Shown here piece by piece: positions 44,590-55,470 of a stretch of 64,000 nucleotides of DNA (position 1 is its first letter; every line of letters starts with the position of its first letter). The notes below the pieces were generated by a model. The model had not been told where the DNA came from and did not search any database. It was given only the letters and a program-made list of their open reading frames with translations. The stretch is from contig NW_004454239.1 in NCBI RefSeq assembly GCF_000283155.1, positions 7,858,606 to 7,922,605 of the forward strand. The letters run 5' to 3'. Made by a program: the position numbers and the translations under genes. This DNA comes from Ceratotherium simum simum. Lineage: Eukaryota; Chordata; Mammalia; Perissodactyla; Rhinocerotidae.

Positions 44590-45545
44590 CTGTGGGGGAA
44601 GAGGGAGAATCCCCCTCTGCCCTTTCCCTTAAGGCTCTTATGGCTGTCCAAATAATTAACAAGACAGGTTAGCAGGAGAAAATAATACCAAGTTTAATAA
44701 CATGTATACATGGGAGAAACCAGGGACACTGAGTTTCTCAACACAGTGGCAGAGATTCTCGTCTTAAATACTATCTTCAGCTAAAGGCAAAGAAGGATGT
44801 TGGGGGTGGGTGGCTTTTTGGGATTTCAGAGGGGGAGAAGACAATTTACATGAAGAGGGAAATGTAAATATTTGTCAGACAATGCTTTGCAAGGCCACCT
44901 ATAAAGAATGTGGCCGGAGAGACAGGAATTATAGTAATCAAGAGTATGTACATTTAAGTCTTCTTCTTCCGTCCTGATAAGAGTTTTCACAGATAAGGTC
45001 ATCCCCCCTTCTTCCCACTACACAGAGGGAGATACCTTTACAAACGTAAATATTTGGTAAACAGAACTTTGAAAAGAATGGGCTTAGCGAGGACCCTGCC
45101 AGTCTGTCCACACCCAGAGTTAAATTCCTTTAGGCAGTTAGTGGGGGAGGTCAAATGTCCATCAGAGAAAATAATCAAGGTAAAGAGACATATTTCAGGG
45201 TGGCCAAATTTTGATCTCCCACACCTCCAGCCCCCAAAGCCATAGGGAGAACGAAGAGGGAGAGAGGCCAAAATGCTGGGGCGGAGGACACTCAGAAACA
45301 CCTTCCCATTAGAGGAAAATAGACAGAGGTTATCAGCCCCTTTGGGAAGAGCTGCAGAAATTTTGACTGTCTTCCACGCCTCCACCATCTCAGGGTCTTA
45401 CTGGAGTAGCGCGAAACCACCTGGCCTCAATGTTTTGACTTTTCCTGGCTTGGGAGCACAGCGAGAGAATGCAGACAGAACGGTCCCGTCATGGTTGCTC
45501 TCATTTTCTCCAGCCACAAATTCCACAGGGATTCAGAAAATAGAT
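44590..45545 (-). repeat. Probable solitary retroviral LTR, minus strand
   Basis: On the minus strand an ATTAAA-type signal in 'atgttattaaacttggtattattttctcctgctaacctgtcttgttaatt' is followed by a proline/serine-like CT-rich end. This is the R-U5 texture of class I endogenous retrovirus LTRs. The rest would be U3. No adjacent coding remnant is recognised. The family is unknown and the boundaries are approximate. Confidence 0.5.
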
Positions 45546-47113
45546 GACTGCTGTTGGGTCTGAAAAAATGAAGAATGTCTCCCCACCTAGAATGCTTCTA
45601 GTACTCACCCTTCTCCTGCCTGACGGTTGATGGTGAGCCTCTTGATCACCAGCTGCTTTGCCATCCAGAGTGGGCACTGCCTCATTGGTGCTGGGGAGCG
45701 TCCCCAGGAGTTTTGCCTGGAGCCTACAGCCAGGCCCCTGTAGGAACCATGGGGCAACAGGTCTACCAATGGAGATACCCTGACCTCTCCCTTAATTCCC
45801 CCCTCACCAGCCTGTAACAGCTCACAGGGATGTCCTGAGACCCTGGTGTTACAGAAGAAGTTATACAGAGAACTTAAAACAGCCAGTGTGGGGATTGGCC
45901 CTTGCATTCCCTAAGGGCCTTTTATGGTGCATGTGTGCATGTGTATGTGTGTGTTGTAGAAACTTTAAAATACTTGTAAAACAAACAACAGACAAAAAAA
46001 CAACAGCAACAAAAAAACTCCAAATCTTCCATCAAATTAAATCACAAGGTTTAAAAAACAAACAAAACAGTACCCAAAGGCTTATCTTGAAGTCCCTCCC
46101 TCGCCTCTCCTACCCTCCCCCAAGTCAGACAGCTGTGATCTCTTGAGCTGATTTGTCTCAGCCATCTAGGCTTTTTAAAAGCCTCATAGTCAGTGTCTGA
46201 CAAGACTGAGGGTTTCTGAGCCCCTCGGAGTCCAGGGGACTGTGCGTGAAGTCAAAGACTGAATTTGCAGCTCCTTCAAGGAAGAAGTCAGCAGAGCTGA
46301 GGGTGAGTGAATTAGCACAGAAGAGTCCAAGGCGGTGCAAGCGCACAGGTCTTACTGCTGCTTTCTGCATTGTGACCAGGGAGTGCTTTTGGAATATCTA
46401 TTTCCTGTTTAAGAAGTGAGTCCCTTCTGGTTTTCATTCTCTGGTATTAAGACTGCCCTGAACCTCCTGTTCCCTCCCCCTACCGCCCTCCACATGAGCA
46501 TCCTGGTCGCATGGGCCTCTGGCTACACCCAGTGTCAATTAGAAACAGGATTTCACCTGGCCAAAGGCTGTTTGACTATCTGGAATCCAAATCTCCTGAC
46601 TCAATTTACATTTTTCCTGAATTCATCATGTAAAGCACAGAACAGACTTTCCCAATAGGCAGTACTGCCTCTAAAGGAAAGTCAGAATGCATGTATTTTC
46701 TTCTGGTTTGAGACGTTCCCCAGTTCTGAGCCCAGAGGGGAGCTTTCTTTTCAAGGTCATTGCACACAATTGGGCAGGTTGTTCACTGCACGAAGATGCT
46801 GGGCAGAGATGAGAGGGGCTGAAATCCAGCCTTCACTCCGCCTGCCCAGGTGGGTCCTGTAGGCTGCACCAGTCCAGAAGGGGCACAGATTTTTAAGTTG
46901 TCAGTCTAGAAGGGGAGCTTGCAGATTATAGAGACCCTTTTCCTATCCACTGCCCACAATACAACCCCCTTTGAAGAATTATAGGACCTCTCATTGCACA
47001 AGGCAATCCTGAGGCTCCTACAGGCAGGGCGGGCTCCTACAGGCAGGGCGGGCTCCTGGGTCCCTTGGAGAACAGCCTGGAGACGGTCCTCATGAGATTC
47101 ATGTTTAAAATTC
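45546..47113. other. Intergenic, little recognised
   Basis: It has a GT-rich patch at 45930-45955 and an AAC/A-rich patch at 45975-46070. No gene or repeat consensus is recognised apart from the small tandem at 47014. Confidence 0.4.
47014..47051. repeat. 19-bp direct tandem duplication
   Basis: GCTCCTACAGGCAGGGCGG occurs twice perfectly (47014-47032, 47033-47051), then a partial GCTCCT. Confidence 0.92.
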
Positions 47114-47555
47114 ATGGTTCTCAACCGTGGGTGATTTTGCTCCCTGGGGAACATTTGAGAATTTCTGGAGACATCTTTGGTTGTCGACTCAGGGGATACT
47201 CTTTTTTTTTTTTTTTATTTATTTATTTTTTTTTAATTTATTTATTTTTCCCCTAAAGCCCCAAGCGATAGTTGTAAGTCATAGTTGCACATTCTTCTAG
47301 TTGTTGTATGTGGGACGCGGCCTCAGCATGGCCGGAGAAGCAGTGCGTCTGTGTGCGCCCGGGATCCGAACCCGGGCAGCCTGCATCGCAGCGCACGCAC
47401 TTAACCGCTAAGCCACGGGGCCGGCCCTCAGGGGATACTCTTGACTTCTAGTGGGTGGAGGCCAGAGATGCTGCTAAACATCCTACAAAGCACAGGACAG
47501 CCCCTCTTTACAAAAAATGATCAGCCCAAAATGTCAACAGTGCCACTGTTGAGAA
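47114..47555 (+). repeat. MER5-like hAT element split by an ERE
   Basis: 'ggttctcaaccgtgggtgattttgctccctggggaacatttgagaatttctgg' and, after the ERE, 'ctagtgggtggaggccagagatgctgctaaacatcctacaaagcacaggacagcccc' are the two halves of a MER5-type element, which ends 'gccactgttgagaaattct'. The ERE lies between. Confidence 0.88.
47204..47426 (-). repeat. ERE SINE, short-tail subfamily, with 16-bp TSD
   Basis: The 16-bp duplication CTCAGGGGATACTCTT is perfect (47188-47203 and 47427-47442). It belongs to the same tail subfamily as the copy at 3451 ('cctaaagccccaagcgatagttgtaagtcatagttgcacattcttctag'). The B-box-like region is intact (GGATCCGAACCC on this strand). Confidence 0.97.
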
Positions 47556-47569
47556 ATTCTATCCAAAAT

Positions 47570-49620
47570 GAACGTCACAAAGCCATCTGATAAAGCAGAC
47601 TGTCCTGTTGCAGCGTGTCGCGTGCCTGGCTCTGCACCAGCTCCCGATAGGTGTGATGACTGCTTCTGTGTTCATTTCCCTTCTGTTCCTGCCCAGCTTT
47701 GGGGAAGGTCTTGCCTCAGTGTTGGAGCCTTGGCCTGTGTCCGTCCGCAGGTCAGAGTGCAGTGGTGACCAGCCCCTTCCTTACTCTGGTCCCCTGCATG
47801 CAGGGGCTGCAGGAGTCGATGAGGACCCTCGGGGGGGAGTGGACCCCCGGGGCAGGGGCAGCAAGGCCCAGCTGCGTCCACCCTGCTGGGTTTCTCACCC
47901 TATAGCCACATGGGACACACAGGTTTGGAGAGTCAGGAAAGCTGTGGCTTCCACCTGGTGGCCCCTAAGGAGGCTGCTCCCTTGGCCCTCAGAGGCTTTG
48001 AAGACCAGAGGTCTGGCACTGAAGTGGTTCTCTGTCATTAGAGTCAACACCCGAGTCGTCGTTCTTTCCCAGTGTGCAGGCTGCCAGCTTCCCGGCCAGC
48101 TGTCGTCTGTCTGTCTTTCTCTCACATCTCTGAACTCGGCTGCTTCCTCTTCTGGAACACCCTTTCCTCTGAGTTTCTTCTGGGAAATCCAGCCTTCAGG
48201 CCTCAGATGGACCGTCCCTCCCCCTGCAAAGGATCCCCTGACTTCCAGGTTGAGTTGGAGGCACTTCCTACTCTTCCTCCACGCTCCCGTAGCATCCTGC
48301 TCAACCCTCTTACAGCTCTGTCGCTCCGCATCGTGGGTCTCTCTGTGATTTTGCCTCCCCGGAGACTGAGGCCCCGAGGACAAGTTCCCTTGTGCACACC
48401 CACAGTAGTCGCTCGTTACTTGTTTCTGTTTTGAGTCTCCCCTTGGGAGCACAGGCTAGAGTTCGGGAATGTAACAGGAATGTTCTGATGCCACTGAGGT
48501 TGCTCTCCGCCTGAAGCCCAGGCACAGTGGTTACACTCAGAAGCTGTTTCCTTTAAGAGGAGTCTTTCCCGACTGCTGGCGTCACGACTGCATTTGAAAG
48601 TGTTTGCATGTGTCCACTGTTTATGGGGCCTCTTTCCCTTTGGAGTGTTCTGACAGAGAATGGAGTTTAACCTTTGAACACGTCTCCACCTGTGCTCCTT
48701 ATACCTGCAGGGGTGCTCATTACCTGAGGACAACCACTCTCAGAGAACAACCCCTTCAAGCGAATCGACTCAAGATGGGGACACAATAAGAAAGAAAAGA
48801 AAAGAAAGGAAAGGAAAAAGCCACTTGATCTTCAAAAATGAAATAAAATTATGAAAATGTTTGTCTTCCATTTAACAAAACATAGGCTACATTTGCAACT
48901 ACTCAAACATTCCTAGAATAGAGCAAGCTTGAGTCCTGCTGGTTTGGAGAAGGCTTCCGTTCTCAGACAAAATGTGTGATCGCTCAGCAGGGCATCCTTC
49001 TCGTTACCTCTGACTTTTGTTGCTTGGTCATAAGAGCCAGTTTTGCAAAAACATTTAATTATTTTATCAATTTTCTTAACCCATTGAGATTCAAATCATT
49101 CTCTTTTGAAGCCTGTCATGTCATTAACCTCATTGATTTTCTCTAACTGTTAACTGGTCTATTACATATGTATTTTTTGATGAATTGTTATTTTATCAAA
49201 ATGAAACATCTTTTTAAAAGCATTTTACTTTGAATTCTATTTTTCAATGTTAATATCCTTATGTTCCGCCACTCATACTGTTAGTGTTTGCTGAACAATC
49301 TTTGGGCACACAAATATTGCCTAAGCGATCTTTTTCCATTGCTTTAGCATGAAATGATACAGTGAATTTCTCATCGAAAAGTCGCCTTCTTCGCCCCCAT
49401 TCTCCACTCTGGTATCACAGGGTGCAGCACCAAGGAGAGAAGACTCTTCCTAAATCCATCCATCTTCAGGGGAGTCCAAAACAGATCTTGTGGCCTCTGA
49501 GGTCATGTAGGTGTGACCTTGACCTGCAGGTCAGAGTTTTGGGCCCTTTAAAAATGGCCTTTGAACAGGATCATCTTAGGGTATCTGCAGCTTTAAGTGA
49601 ACAATGGTGATACCAGGGGG
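47570..49620. other. Intergenic, no gene recognised
   Basis: GC-richer at 47.6-48.5 kb, where frames on both strands overlap, and AT-rich at 48.8-49.35 kb. An AAGAAAGAAAAG-type purine run lies at 48789-48820. No repeat consensus is firm. Confidence 0.4.
48789..48820. repeat. (A)nG purine simple repeat
   Basis: An uninterrupted A/G run on the plus strand made of AAAG and AAAGG units. Confidence 0.9.
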
Positions 49621-49624
49621 CACT

Positions 49625-49845
49625 CACGGGCCTTTTCTCCATGCGGGGCAGTGTGCTGAGAGCTGCTGCAGGTTCACGGGAGCTTACAACATCCCCATCA
49701 AGCGAGTCCCACGATTACTCCCACCATTAGTCTCATTCCACACATGAGAAGAGTCAGGCTCAGAGAGCTGAAGAGACCTTCCCAAGTCAGCCAGCTAGTG
49801 AGTGGCAGAGCTGGCACTTCTATCCAGAGCTTTCTGACTAGAGCA
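49625..49845 (+). repeat. MIR SINE fragment
   Basis: 'ggcagtgtgctgagagctgctgcaggttcacgg', 'ttagtctcattccacacatgagaagagtcaggctcagagagctgaag' and 'agtcagccagctagtgagtggcagagctggcacttctatccagagc' give nearly the whole MIR layout. Confidence 0.88.
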
Positions 49846-50814
49846 CCTGCCCTTGGCTGTTTGTGTGTGTAAATGTGTCGGTACCTTACCTGAGTCCACC
49901 TCTGCTTCTCTCTGGCTACTTCCAATGTTGTCATTCACGTCTGTCTTTATATGGAAACCAGGTCAAATCCTCGTCCTAGGGATTCCTGTGCCTGACTCTC
50001 CTCCATCCCCTTCCCAGTTCTGCCTTCATCCTTGTTAGTGTAACCCAAATATAACTGGGGTCCCAAGTAGTTCAGTCTGTGGGCATGTTGTAGTCACAGA
50101 CAGAATCACAGCCACAAAGTAATCTAAAGGACTTCCAAGTTTGTGCTCAGGCCCTTGAGGAACTACCACAAGAGAAAACACATCCTTAATTTCAGCAAAT
50201 GTTTAAAACTCCTTCCTCTCCAGCACGGCTAATTTCATCCTTCTAGTAGAGGGTGACGGCTCTCCAAGGCTCTCTTTCTTCCCCCCTCTTGTCTCCTGGT
50301 CCTCCAAATTCTCCCTGAAGACACTCAGCCGGGGCAGCTGCCTATTTCTGTTCTTCTTCATCTTTTCCCATCTCAGCTGCTTATGACGGAGACCAACTTG
50401 ACCTCTCTGGTGTCTTCAGTTTTCTTTTTCCTTTGTCTATTATCCAGACCCAGCACAGCCAAGGATAGGTCAGCTTATGACGCAGGAAGCAAGAATCCCT
50501 TCCCCTGGTAAGCTAGAGAGAGAGAGGGAAGGTGGAAAACTCCCAGACGTCAATACGTTGAGTCTCTGTAGCACGCGTGAGAGGCACTGAGCTGCCCTGG
50601 GTGTGAGGACGGCTTGTCGCTCCTAGCAGGAGAGGAGAAAGTATCTCAAAGAGAGTTCTTTGTGCCCTGCCCCCTTGCTTCCCTGTTGAAACCTCCTATT
50701 CCCTGTGTACAGGGACCCATTTATTTTAAAAGATGTTAGCATCCAGCCAGCATGGTGGGCCACCCATGGCTTCCACCACCGGGGCAGGTGTGGGGAAAGT
50801 GGGCCGGCGCAGCG
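49846..50814. other. Intergenic, no feature recognised
   Basis: No repeat consensus or exon is seen. A GA run (agagagagagag) lies near 50515-50527. Confidence 0.4.
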
Positions 50815-51120
50815 CAGGCCCGACATCTGCCCTGACAGCTAGCATAGGCATTTTCATCTTCTCCAAGCAGCACTGCAGCCCTCTCCCCCCGCCGCAGACT
50901 TTTTATAACAGCAATAAGACAACTCTGGGGCAGATCATCTTGTGTGAACTCCAGGGAGCAATCATCTAATCACATTCCGGGCTGATTTGAGGCACTCAGC
51001 TGGACCAAATGCTTCCCCACACCCCAGGAGCGGCTTTATGAGGCGGCAGCCAGGCCTCATCGAGCCTTATTGCTTAATTAAAAACAAATTCCCAAGTAAT
51101 TTATTTTTTTGTTTTTTATT
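50815..51120. promoter_or_regulatory. Candidate conserved non-coding element
   Basis: This repeat-free stretch holds 'gcaatcatctaatcacattccgg' (homeodomain and TEAD-like CATTCC words), 'ctttttataacagcaataagac' and 'ttattgcttaattaaaaac' (TTAATTAA). It ends at a T-rich run after 51100. The mix is enhancer-like; conservation is untested. Confidence 0.35.
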
Positions 51121-51129
51121 ATTTTTTTA

Positions 51130-52029
51130 TTTTTTGTCTTCCCATAAAACTTCCAGCAGCGCAAAGGGTGAGGGAGAAGTGGGGAGTCGGGAGAGGAAGC
51201 TGAGATTTACAGCTCTCGCTGCTGTGCTGGCCGCCCTGCCGCTCAGGGCTGGCGGGAAATGGAAAGGCATCCTGTGGGGCCAGGCCCTGCCCGCTCCTAG
51301 AGAGTGAGGGACACACAGCGTGGAGGCATGTGGGCGGGTCGCCTGCGTTTATTAAGTGATAGCATCCCTCAGCCTGACTCGGGGTTTTCGTGGGACTGCT
51401 CTGGGCTGAGACAGACCCTCCAAAATGCCACCGCCCTGACTGGGGCCTTAACCCTCCTGCCCTGGTCCGCTGGGGAACCCTCGGTGCTGCCCAGCCCCTG
51501 CTTGGGCCTCCAGAGTACATTCTGTGCCCCAGGGGAGCCCGGCCAGGACCAGGGCCCTGGGCACCCTCAGCCCCGCCCTGCTCACTACTCCCAGGATGAC
51601 TCTGGGACACTCGCTTTTTCTCTCTGGGCCTCAGTTTCCCCAACTGGACAGGAGAGCAGGTCCCACGTGCCCCACGTGGTGATGAGGGGATCAGGGGGAC
51701 AGTGCTGCTGGAGAAGCTGGGGTCCCTCTCACTTGCAGGGACGAGGCAGACAGGGCTGGTGCTGGGATGGTTTTAAACAGGAGACCAGAGTCCCGGCTTC
51801 CCAGCTGAGGCGGCGAGTGCGGGGGCCTCTCCGGCTCCTCTGTACCAGGACTCGCGGAGAGAGAGCCAGCAGAAAGGAGTGTGTGCGTGCTCGTGCGTGC
51901 GGGAGTGCTGGTGGCCATGTGCGTGTGTGTGGGCGGGCACGAGTGTGTGTCTGCAGAGGTCCGAGTGTCTCCCGCCGCCAGCACATTTGTCTGTGGGTGG
52001 AGAGCAGCATTAAAGGGCACATACCCTGG
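51130..52029. other. GC-rich intergenic with GT-rich tracts
   Basis: CpG-containing and GC-rich, with GTGTGTG/CGTGCG tracts at 51879-51955 that alternate purine and pyrimidine. Long open frames on both strands overlap and are not credible genes. Confidence 0.45.
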
Positions 52030-52225
52030 GGCCAAGCTGTCGGGGCTAAAAGCCCAGCTCCACTTTGGGCAAAAGACTTAATCTCTTTGGGCCTCAATTT
52101 TCTTATCTGCAAAATGGGAATAATGTTAGCATTGAGCTCCTCGGGTTGTTGTGAGGATTAAGTTAGTTAATGCATGCAAAGTGCTCAGAACAGCACCTGG
52201 CAGGTGCTTCATCAGTGTTCGAACA
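52030..52225 (-). repeat. MIR SINE, minus strand
   Basis: 'gggcctcaattttcttatctgcaaaatgggaataatg' and 'gggttgttgtgaggattaagttagttaatgcatgcaaagtgctcagaacagcacctggc' are textbook antisense MIR. Confidence 0.93.
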
Positions 52226-52420
52226 TCTGTGAGCATGTGCACGTGACTTCTGAAAAATTACATGTGACATAAACTTCTCCAACTCAGGTCACATTTTCCT
52301 AAAGACTTTAATTTTAAAAATTAAGGATGAGATTTATAGAAATAATTTTGTTCCTATGATAAAATAAAATCAAGAAAAAGTGGCAAATCTTTACATGACA
52401 AGTCATGATTTATGCAGGAA

Positions 52421-52482
52421 TGAGTGTGGCTTATACTCATATAAGCAGGGATGAGTGTGGCTTATACTCATATAAGCAGGGA
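52421..52482. repeat. 31-bp perfect tandem duplication
   Basis: The unit starting TGAGTGTGGCTTATACTCAT occurs at 52421-52451 and 52452-52482 without mismatch. The bases before it (TTATGCAGGAA) look like the end of a worn third unit. Perfect identity implies a recent duplication or a copy-number variant. Confidence 0.95.
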
Positions 52483-53159
52483 TAAATTACGCACAGAACT
52501 GAAAAGAAAATCAAGTTCTTTTCTCTGCCTTACAATTCTGATTGCCTGAAAAATTGCCTCCTGAGACTGCAGTTTCCGTGGGAGAGCTCTGCTCCAAATG
52601 CTTTTCTCCTCCTCACTTTCCTCTCCTCAGACCCCCATCAGCACTTCAGAAATAAGAGCCAAGTGGCCAAAATCAGCTCTGGGAAGATTGCAATCACGAG
52701 CAGAGATCATAAGCCACTTCAAAAAGAGGCAGCCTTTCCTGGGAAATGTAAGGGTCATTCATTAGCATCTGCAGAAAAACATGCCTGAGAAGAGACTGCA
52801 GAGAGCTGCTGTCACAGAAGGAAAGGGCTTGACTGTTGATCACAGTGGGCACCCAAGGGGCCAGAACAGGGGCCCCTGAGAGTGACCATTGGCAAGGCAG
52901 GCTGCTTGAGGGTCTCTGAAGTGGCTGCTTGGTTCTCCTTCTCTGAGAAGCTGGCAGGCCTGGCGGTGGCCTAGAATTGCCTTGCTGAATTTGTGGGGGT
53001 TTGCAGGGGGAGCAGCGGCTTCCAAGCCAGACACCCAGGGTTCACACCTCTGCCGTCCGCCTTGCCAGCCGAGGGCTACTGCCGGGGCTTCTCGTGAGTC
53101 TGATGTTGCAAGCTGCCTCGCGGGCTGTTGCTGGGATTTGAAGTGGTTATTTGTAGAGC
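52483..53159. other. Intergenic, no feature recognised
   Basis: No repeat consensus or exon is seen. Confidence 0.4.
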
Positions 53160-53626
53160 ACACAGTGGTGGCTTAATCAGTGTTAGTTCCAGGGCAGATA
53201 CTCTTGGGCCTGCGCATAGCCTGTAAGATCAAGTCCAACAGCCAGGCTCTGCATCTATTACCCGCGAGCTTCCTCCAAAGCTCCAGAATGCACCTGTGTC
53301 CACCTGCACAGTGGTCCAGACGTGTCAGGGGATCAACCCGCGGGGACAGCCCTCACCTCGTGGCCTTGGTGGACAGACACCCCAAATCCCTCGGCCTTCA
53401 GGTGGGATGACCCCGCCAGGGGGTCTCTGCAGTCTCCCACGGCCCCCATGGGATTGGGCTCCGCTGCCCACAGCTCCAGCTCACCTGAAAACACGCCCTT
53501 GGTAGGCTGCCTGCCCTTTTCTGTCTCCCTTCCCCTCCCCGCTGCCAGTGTGTGTCCTTCTCCTCCCAAATAAACTCCTTGCATTAACATCCTTTTTCTG
53601 GGCAAACCCAAACTAAGACAGTGTCT
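53160..53626 (+). repeat. LTR-like sequence (uncertain)
   Basis: It ends 'cccaaataaactccttgcattaac..caaactaagaca', combining an AATAAA with a CTAAGACA-type LTR terminus. The rest is not recognised. It could be chance or an equid-specific LTR. Confidence 0.35.
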
Positions 53627-54164
53627 TCCCCTGGTCATATCCCTCCCCTCCTTGCTGTTGGATTGGCAAAGACTTGACACAACAGTCATGTCAGCTCCCC
53701 CAAGCCCATCCTTCTCATTAAAACCCAGTACACCAGCCCTGAACAGACAGCTTTATCTACTGTTTTTACCTGCCCGGTATCCCTTCTCCTTTCTGACAGA
53801 AATACCTGTTTTCCTTGGGGAACAGAACTTTTCTCCCTCTTCATTCCTTGGATTCAGAGAGGATGACCTCAGTCTTGGCCCTAGAGAGAGACATGAGATG
53901 AGAGTCTGGACAATCAGAGCACCGTGCTCCCCAGCTCCAATTGATTCAGGGACACGAGCGTGACCTGAGCTAGGCCAATGAGAACCCGCCTCCGGCCCTC
54001 CTCTGCGGTGTTGGGAAGGAGAGATCTTACCCTGGGAAGTGGAGGCTGGTTGAACGTGAACCAAATACTCCCCAGATCAGTCGGCAAGAGCCTGAGTGAG
54101 AGCAAAGCTGACACGGAAGCAAACGCAGTTAAGAGACGAGAAAGGTGGCTTCCTGCCAACATCT

Positions 54165-54290
54165 TGGAGTCCCCAAGTCCAGCCATGCCTGAAGTGACAG
54201 TGGCCCCCATGCTTTTCAGTTACGTCGACCAATATATCCCCCCCCTTTATTCCATCAGCCACCTTTGAGTCCAGTTTCTGCACCTTCAGC
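54165..54290 (+). repeat. Interspersed repeat 3' end (same family as 25590)
   Basis: 'caagtccagccatgcctgaagtgac', 'cttttcagttacgtcgaccaatatatcc' and 'gagtccagtttctgcacc' resemble the repeat terminus also seen at 25590 and 56990. Confidence 0.45.
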
Positions 54291-54459
54291 TGACGGACAC
54301 ATGGTTCAATCCTGCCTGGCCTCGTGACCGGGAGGAGAGGACGTGTGGCCTTGGCTGAGACTTTGCCTTCTGGGGTGGGGGTTCTTTACGGGTAAAGTTG
54401 ATTTAAAACTACTACATCCAAAGGGTGTCTGAGGAAGAAATGTGTCCACACCACTCATC

Positions 54460-54720
54460 AGGTAGGGTGTTTTCAGCTGCAAGTAGAAAAAATTCCAACT
54501 CAAATTGGCTTAAACAAGAAGGAATTTTATTATCTTACGTAACAGGAAGTGGAGAAGTAAGAGAGCTTGGAGAACTGGTTGACTCAGTGGCCATGTCCTC
54601 CAGGCCCCTGGTTCTCCCTGTTCCTCTGACACGTGGTCGTCAGGGCTTTCCCTCACACTGGCTTCTGGGCTCAAGATGGCGGCTGAGTTCCAGGCTTCTC
54701 ATACCTACATAGCACCATCT
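54460..54720. repeat. Interspersed repeat (family not named)
   Basis: 'cagctgcaagtagaaaaaattccaactcaaattggcttaaacaagaaggaattttattatcttacgtaac' is a familiar mammalian repeat passage. I cannot assign the family. Confidence 0.5.
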
Positions 54721-54757
54721 AGAGGAGGAAAAGGGATTTATTATTGGCCCTCTTTCT

Positions 54758-54982
54758 TTTTTTTTTTTGGAGGAAGATCAGCCCTGAGCTAACATCCATG
54801 CCAATCTTCCACTTTTTACTGAGGAAGATTGGCCCTGGGCTAACATCTGTGCCCATCTTCCTCCACTTTACGTGGGATGCCGCCACAGCATGGCCCGACA
54901 AGCCGTGCATCACCCGGGATCCGAACCCGGGCTGCCAGCAGCGGAGCACGTGCACCTAACTGCTGCGCCATGGGGCCAGCCC
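54758..54982 (-). repeat. ERE SINE with near-perfect TSD
   Basis: The flanks TTGGCCCTCTTTCT (54744-54757) and TTGGGCCTCTTTCT (54983-54996) differ by one base. It has the long-tail type, with the B-box region 'GGATCCGAACCC' present on this strand. It inserted next to the repeat at 54460. Confidence 0.95.
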
Positions 54983-55049
54983 TTGGGCCTCTTTCTATAC
55001 CTCATTCTTAGAAACAAAGACACTCTCCCCGCACACCCAGTAGAATTTT

Positions 55050-55470
55050 CTAACAGTCAGGATAAATTAGGTTACACAGAAATAACAGAAAGTCTCAAAG
55101 TCTCAGTGACTTAAAACAACGAAGGTCTCTTTTTCACTCATGCTACATGCCATAGTGGCTCAGTAAAGGGGCTCTCTCCTTGAAGTCGCTCAGGGACTCA
55201 GGCTGAGGGGGCAGCCGCCATCTTGAATGTTGTTGGTGGCCGTGCTGAAGGGAAAGAGAGCGCTGGAGGGTTTCATACCTGCAGTTAAATGCTCTGGCTT
55301 AGAAGTAACACACATAGCTTCTTCTCATGACTCATTGGCCAAGGTTAGTTTTATGGCCCCACTTAAACATTCCCCTCCCAGACATGGGGAAAATGGGAAA
55401 TACTGGGCAAACAGCACTAACCATTGCCGCAACTGCTCTCATTGGCCAGGATAGGGCTACACGCCCATTT
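55050..55470. repeat. Interspersed repeat (family not named)
   Basis: 'ggttacacagaaataacagaaagtctc', 'gcagccgccatcttgaatgttg', 'ctggagggtttcatacctgcagttaaatgctctggcttagaagtaacacacatagcttc' and 'cattggccaaggttagttttatggcccc' form a recurrent mammalian repeat. It is probably an LTR or DNA element. Confidence 0.5.

Noticed and set aside
47608..48348. 246-residue open frame on the plus strand
   Set aside because: No recognisable domain, and an overlapping 185-residue frame lies on the other strand. Likely chance in GC-richer DNA.
51304..52161. 285-residue open frame on the plus strand
   Set aside because: Contains GT-rich simple sequence and the start of an antisense MIR. No domain seen.
1463..54982. 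CRISPR-like array from recurring similar units
   Set aside because: The recurring units are dispersed SINEs of over 200 bases in a mammalian genome, not short regularly spaced repeats.
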